Source: Gemmatimonas sp. (GTDB lineage: Bacteria > Gemmatimonadota > Gemmatimonadetes > Gemmatimonadales > Gemmatimonadaceae). Taken from it: DNA of 17,100 bases. Position numbers and translations under genes: made by a program. The notes under the pieces are model-generated. The model had not been told where the DNA came from, did no database searches, and worked only from the letters and a program-made list of their open reading frames with translations. Location of the stretch: assembly GCF_031426495.1 (NCBI RefSeq), contig NZ_JANPLK010000089.1:1-17100 (forward strand). The letters are read 5' to 3'. Shown here piece by piece: positions 15,055-17,100 of the stretch; within the stretch, counting starts at the first letter, position 1; the number at the start of each line of letters is the position of its first letter.

Positions 15055-16040
15055 CAGAAGCGAGCCCGCAGGGAGATGTACGTGGGCGGCTCACCGAGCT
15101 GCGCTGACGCAGCGTCGAATCGCCGAGCCAGATCAAGCGCGAAGCCGCCCCGCTGAAAGCCGAAGCCGATGGACGGCCCCTTCGCGTCGCCAGGCTGCAG
15201 TTTGTAGCCTCCGCGCAGGAAGGCGACATCCCGATACCCCAGAATCACGCCTACGCCGCCTGCGGCGCCATTCAAGGCCGCGGCGCTCTGCACATCCAAC
15301 GTGACGTCGAGCGAAGCCCCGGCCTCCGCGAGCGACGACACCGGCAGCCGCGCCTTGCCGCCGACCTGGATGATGCGCGGGAGCGGATCCGCCTGCTCGG
15401 CGTCCTTCACCTGCAACGCGGGGCCGAGATTGCGCACCGACGCGCCGATGGTGATCGGGAGCGATGTGGGCAGCACATACTGTGCGCCGAGATCCAGCGC
15501 ACTCGTGGAGCCCGAGATGACGGGCACGTTGCCACAAATGCCGGTACACTGGAATCGCAGCATGATGAACTTGTACGTCACGCCGGCACTCAATCGCTTG
15601 CCGACGGGAGTCGCGTACGAGAGCGCGAGTTGGTAGTTCCGGTTCGTGATAGTGCCGATCTCGGTACCGTTGACCGGGTCGGTGGCCGCCTGGTCACCGT
15701 AGTTCACCAAATACGCCGCCGCCGCCAACGTCCCCAAGATGCGCGAAGGGATCGCGAACGTGAGCATGTCGCTAGTCGCGATCAGCGTCTGCGAATGGTG
15801 CACGGCCAATTCCCTCTTGCCGATGCGCGCCAGGGCGGCGGCATTCCACCACATTGCTTCCGTTCCCAGCGTGGAATCGGCGACGACGGCTTCACCCTGG
15901 GCGACCGCGTGTGCTCCGAACGGGACGAGCAGAAAGAGTCCACCATTCTGCGCATGCGCGTACGACGCCGTGCTCACGCTCACCCCGAGCACGGCCATCG
16001 CGCGAACGCAACGCTCAAGCCACGGCCGCCCGCGTCTCAC
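15054..16040 (-). CDS. PorV/PorQ-like outer-membrane barrel protein
   Basis: This 328-residue protein is likely an outer-membrane beta-barrel of the PorV/PorQ (FadL-like) group, known in Bacteroidetes from type IX secretion and annotated widely in Gemmatimonadota. The GTG at 16040 overlaps the era stop (GTGA) and gives a proper signal peptide: basic RRGRPWLERCVR, hydrophobic AMAVLGVSVSTASY, cut AHA|Q at 30/31. An in-frame ATG at 15998 would shorten the basic part, and an ATG at 16121 would run 85 bases into era. Mature features are the family-like FGAHAVAQGEAVVADSTLGTEAMWWNAAALARIGKREL start, many alternating strands, and a C-terminal aromatic (ISLRARF). No other type IX secretion gene is in the window, so a role in that system is not shown. 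Confidence 0.8.
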   Translation of the reverse strand: MRRGRPWLERCVRAMAVLGVSVSTASYAHAQNGGLFLLVPFGAHAVAQGEAVVADSTLGTEAMWWNAAALARIGKRELAVHHSQTLIATSDMLTFAIPSRILGTLAAAAYLVNYGDQAATDPVNGTEIGTITNRNYQLALSYATPVGKRLSAGVTYKFIMLRFQCTGICGNVPVISGSTSALDLGAQYVLPTSLPITIGASVRNLGPALQVKDAEQADPLPRIIQVGGKARLPVSSLAEAGASLDVTLDVQSAAALNGAAGGVGVILGYRDVAFLRGGYKLQPGDAKGPSIGFGFQRGGFALDLARRFDAASAQLGEPPTYISLRARF

Positions 16041-16915
16041 GTCTTTTCGTTCGGGTCGCCGTATCCCAACCGCAACACGGCATTGCGATTCCGACGCCAG
16101 TTCGGGAGCACCTTCACCCACAGATCGAGATAGACGGGTTGCCCAACGAAGCGCTCGATTTTCTCGCGCGCTACGCGGCCAAGCTTCTTGATTTGCTGTC
16201 CGTTGGCTCCGATCACAATCCGTTTCTGGCTGTCGCGTTCGACGTGCAGGACCGCACGAATGTACAGCGGAGTAGAGCCCTCGCGAAACTCCTCAATTTC
16301 ACACGCAAGCGCATGGGGCAATTCGTCACCGAGTTGCTCGAGCGCCGTTTCGCGCACGAACTCGGCGCAGAAGAACTTCACCGGCTGCGTGGAGAGTTCG
16401 TCGGCGGGATAGAGATAGGGACTTTCTGGTAGTCGCTCCGTGATCGCGTTCACCAGGCGATCCATGCCGTCGCCGGTGTGCGCTGAGAGGAGGACGGCTT
16501 CCGGGTAGTGCTCGAGCAACGCGAACTTCTTCGGCTCGTCGATGAGATCGATCTTATTGAGCGCGAGGAGGACTTTGGCCCGCGGAGCGCGCTCGAGCCC
16601 TGCCGCAGTCGCGAAGTCACTCGGAATGGTGGCCGTCGCATCGACGACGTGCACGAGCACATCGGCGTCGCGGACTGCGGCGAGGGCGGCGTTGCGCATC
16701 GCGCTGTGCAGCGTGTCTTTCGGTTCCAGCAGACCGGGTGTGTCGAGAATGACCATTTGCGTGTCATTCTCCGTCCGCAGACCGAGGATCCGGTGGCGTG
16801 TGCTCTGCGCCTTGCTCGAGGTGATCGCGAGCTTTTCACCGACGAGTCGGTTGAGGAGGGTGGAGTTGCCGGGATTGGGGAAACCGGCGACCGTAACGAT
16901 ACCAGCCCGTGTCAT
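16037..16915 (-). CDS. era: GTPase Era, with an unusual P-loop
   Basis: Era binds the 3' end of 16S rRNA and assists 30S subunit assembly. The 292 residues show its two domains. The G domain has the switch region SSKAQSTRHRILG (33-45), G3 DTPG at 58-61, G4 NKID at 120-123 and G5 SAH at 144-146. The KH domain (about 205-275) has RDSQKRIVIGANGQQIKKLG with its G-x-x-G loop at 236-239, and ends VYLDLWVKVLPNW. The oddity is G1: residues 11-18 read GFPNPGNS where Era normally has G-x-PNVGKS, so the P-loop lysine is Asn (codon AAC, 16867-16865) and the Val is Pro. The ATG at 16915 starts exactly at the G domain; an upstream in-frame extension would overlap the terminator and is rejected. It follows an rRNA operon and overlaps the next gene. 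Confidence 0.93.
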   Translation of the reverse strand: MTRAGIVTVAGFPNPGNSTLLNRLVGEKLAITSSKAQSTRHRILGLRTENDTQMVILDTPGLLEPKDTLHSAMRNAALAAVRDADVLVHVVDATATIPSDFATAAGLERAPRAKVLLALNKIDLIDEPKKFALLEHYPEAVLLSAHTGDGMDRLVNAITERLPESPYLYPADELSTQPVKFFCAEFVRETALEQLGDELPHALACEIEEFREGSTPLYIRAVLHVERDSQKRIVIGANGQQIKKLGRVAREKIERFVGQPVYLDLWVKVLPNWRRNRNAVLRLGYGDPNEKT

Positions 16916-16966
16916 GAACTCAGGTTCGGGTGAATGCGACTTGGAAGTGAACGGTAGTGATACACA

Positions 16967-17012
16967 GAAGCCCCCGCCACCGGAATCCGTAAGGATCGGT
17001 GACGGGGGCTTC
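16967..17012 (-). terminator. rRNA operon terminator
   Basis: A 16-bp stem (arms 16967-16982 and 16997-17012) lies immediately past the 5S 3' end. Its one non-Watson-Crick position is a U-G wobble in minus-strand RNA but a C-A mismatch on the other strand, which points to minus-strand use. ATCC/GGAT inside the loop extends the stem after a 2-base bulge. The run after the stem (TGTGTATCACT) is weakly T-rich. It separates the rRNA operon from era. Confidence 0.8.
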
Positions 17013-17016
17013 ACAA

Positions 17017-17100
17017 GGTGCCGGCATCGGCCTACTCTCCCGCGGTCTCTCGACCGGAGTACCATCGGCGCTGCTTGGCTTAACGACCGTGTTCGGGATG
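17017..17100 (-). rRNA. rrf: 5S ribosomal RNA, 3' part (cut by window edge)
   Basis: The minus strand reads CCCGAACACGG, then GTTAAGCCAAGCAGCGCCG, ATGGTACT and GGGAGAGTAGG, which are the conserved central and 3' elements of bacterial 5S rRNA in the right order. It ends in GCCGGCACC, the 3' half of the closing helix. About 84 of the usual ~115-120 bases are present; the 5' part lies beyond the right edge. The 3' end position is estimated to within a few bases. The 23S and 16S genes would lie further right. Confidence 0.93.

Noticed and set aside
15054..16121. PorV-like gene starting at the ATG at 16121
   Set aside because: It would overlap era by 85 bases and bury the signal peptide; the GTG at 16040 overlaps the era stop by four bases and gives a normal signal peptide.
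16037..17065. Longer era start at 17065
   Set aside because: The extra 50 residues would run through the rRNA terminator and into the 5S gene and are unlike any Era; the ATG at 16915 gives the usual N-terminus.
1..17100. CRISPR array, insertion sequence, prophage, tRNA gene or defence system
   Set aside because: No regularly spaced repeats, transposase or integrase motifs, tRNA cloverleaf sequence or nuclease/toxin genes were seen; gene content is core housekeeping and envelope functions.

Overview
The window looks like chromosome from a high-GC diderm bacterium, most likely Gemmatimonadota (Gemmatimonas-like). This is inferred from gene content: outer-membrane biogenesis genes (bamA, ompH/skp, lolD, a lolC/E permease) sit beside the arginine-phosphorylation proteolysis set mcsA-mcsB-clpC best known from Firmicutes. 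A PorV/PorQ-like barrel and a DUF5683-like protein of the Bacteroidetes/Gemmatimonadota type are also present. Every gene I can support lies on the minus strand, so transcription runs from high to low coordinates. Long plus-strand frames are antisense shadows.

In the direction of transcription: (1) 17100-16967 holds the 3' part of a 5S rRNA and a strong hairpin terminator closing an rRNA operon. (2) 16915-14107 holds era, a PorV/PorQ-like outer-membrane protein and a DUF5683-like exported protein, linked by GTGA and TGATG start/stop overlaps. (3) 13932-12248 holds a response-regulator-like/GGDEF protein with a GGDDF active site, coupled by TGATG to a zinc-ribbon protein. (4) 12119-3383 holds prfB (RF2, read through a programmed +1 frameshift), lysS, lolC/E, lolD, mcsA, mcsB and clpC, mostly overlapping or nearly touching. 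A perfect 12-bp hairpin follows clpC. (5) 3314-213 holds bamA and ompH/skp, the start of an envelope cluster that probably continues past the left edge, where an AGGAGG ribosome-binding site is visible. Between ompH and that site lies an odd stretch of G/C homopolymers (up to 21 bases) with traces of a duplicated ompH 3' end.

Functionally, region 4 joins translation (termination at UGA/UAA, Lys-tRNA charging), lipoprotein release to the outer membrane (LolCDE-type) and protein quality control (the McsB kinase marks arginines, ClpC with ClpP degrades the marked protein). Region 5 supplies the outer-membrane protein assembly core and its periplasmic chaperone. No ctsR gene or obvious CtsR box is seen.

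The most notable oddities are the Era P-loop, where the usual invariant lysine is read as asparagine (GFPNPGNS), the homopolymer-rich gap after ompH, the GGDDF cyclase, the classical prfB frameshift, and the fusion of lol and mcs/clpC genes into one coupled operon. I did not find a clearly new multi-gene system such as a defence island, CRISPR array or mobile element.
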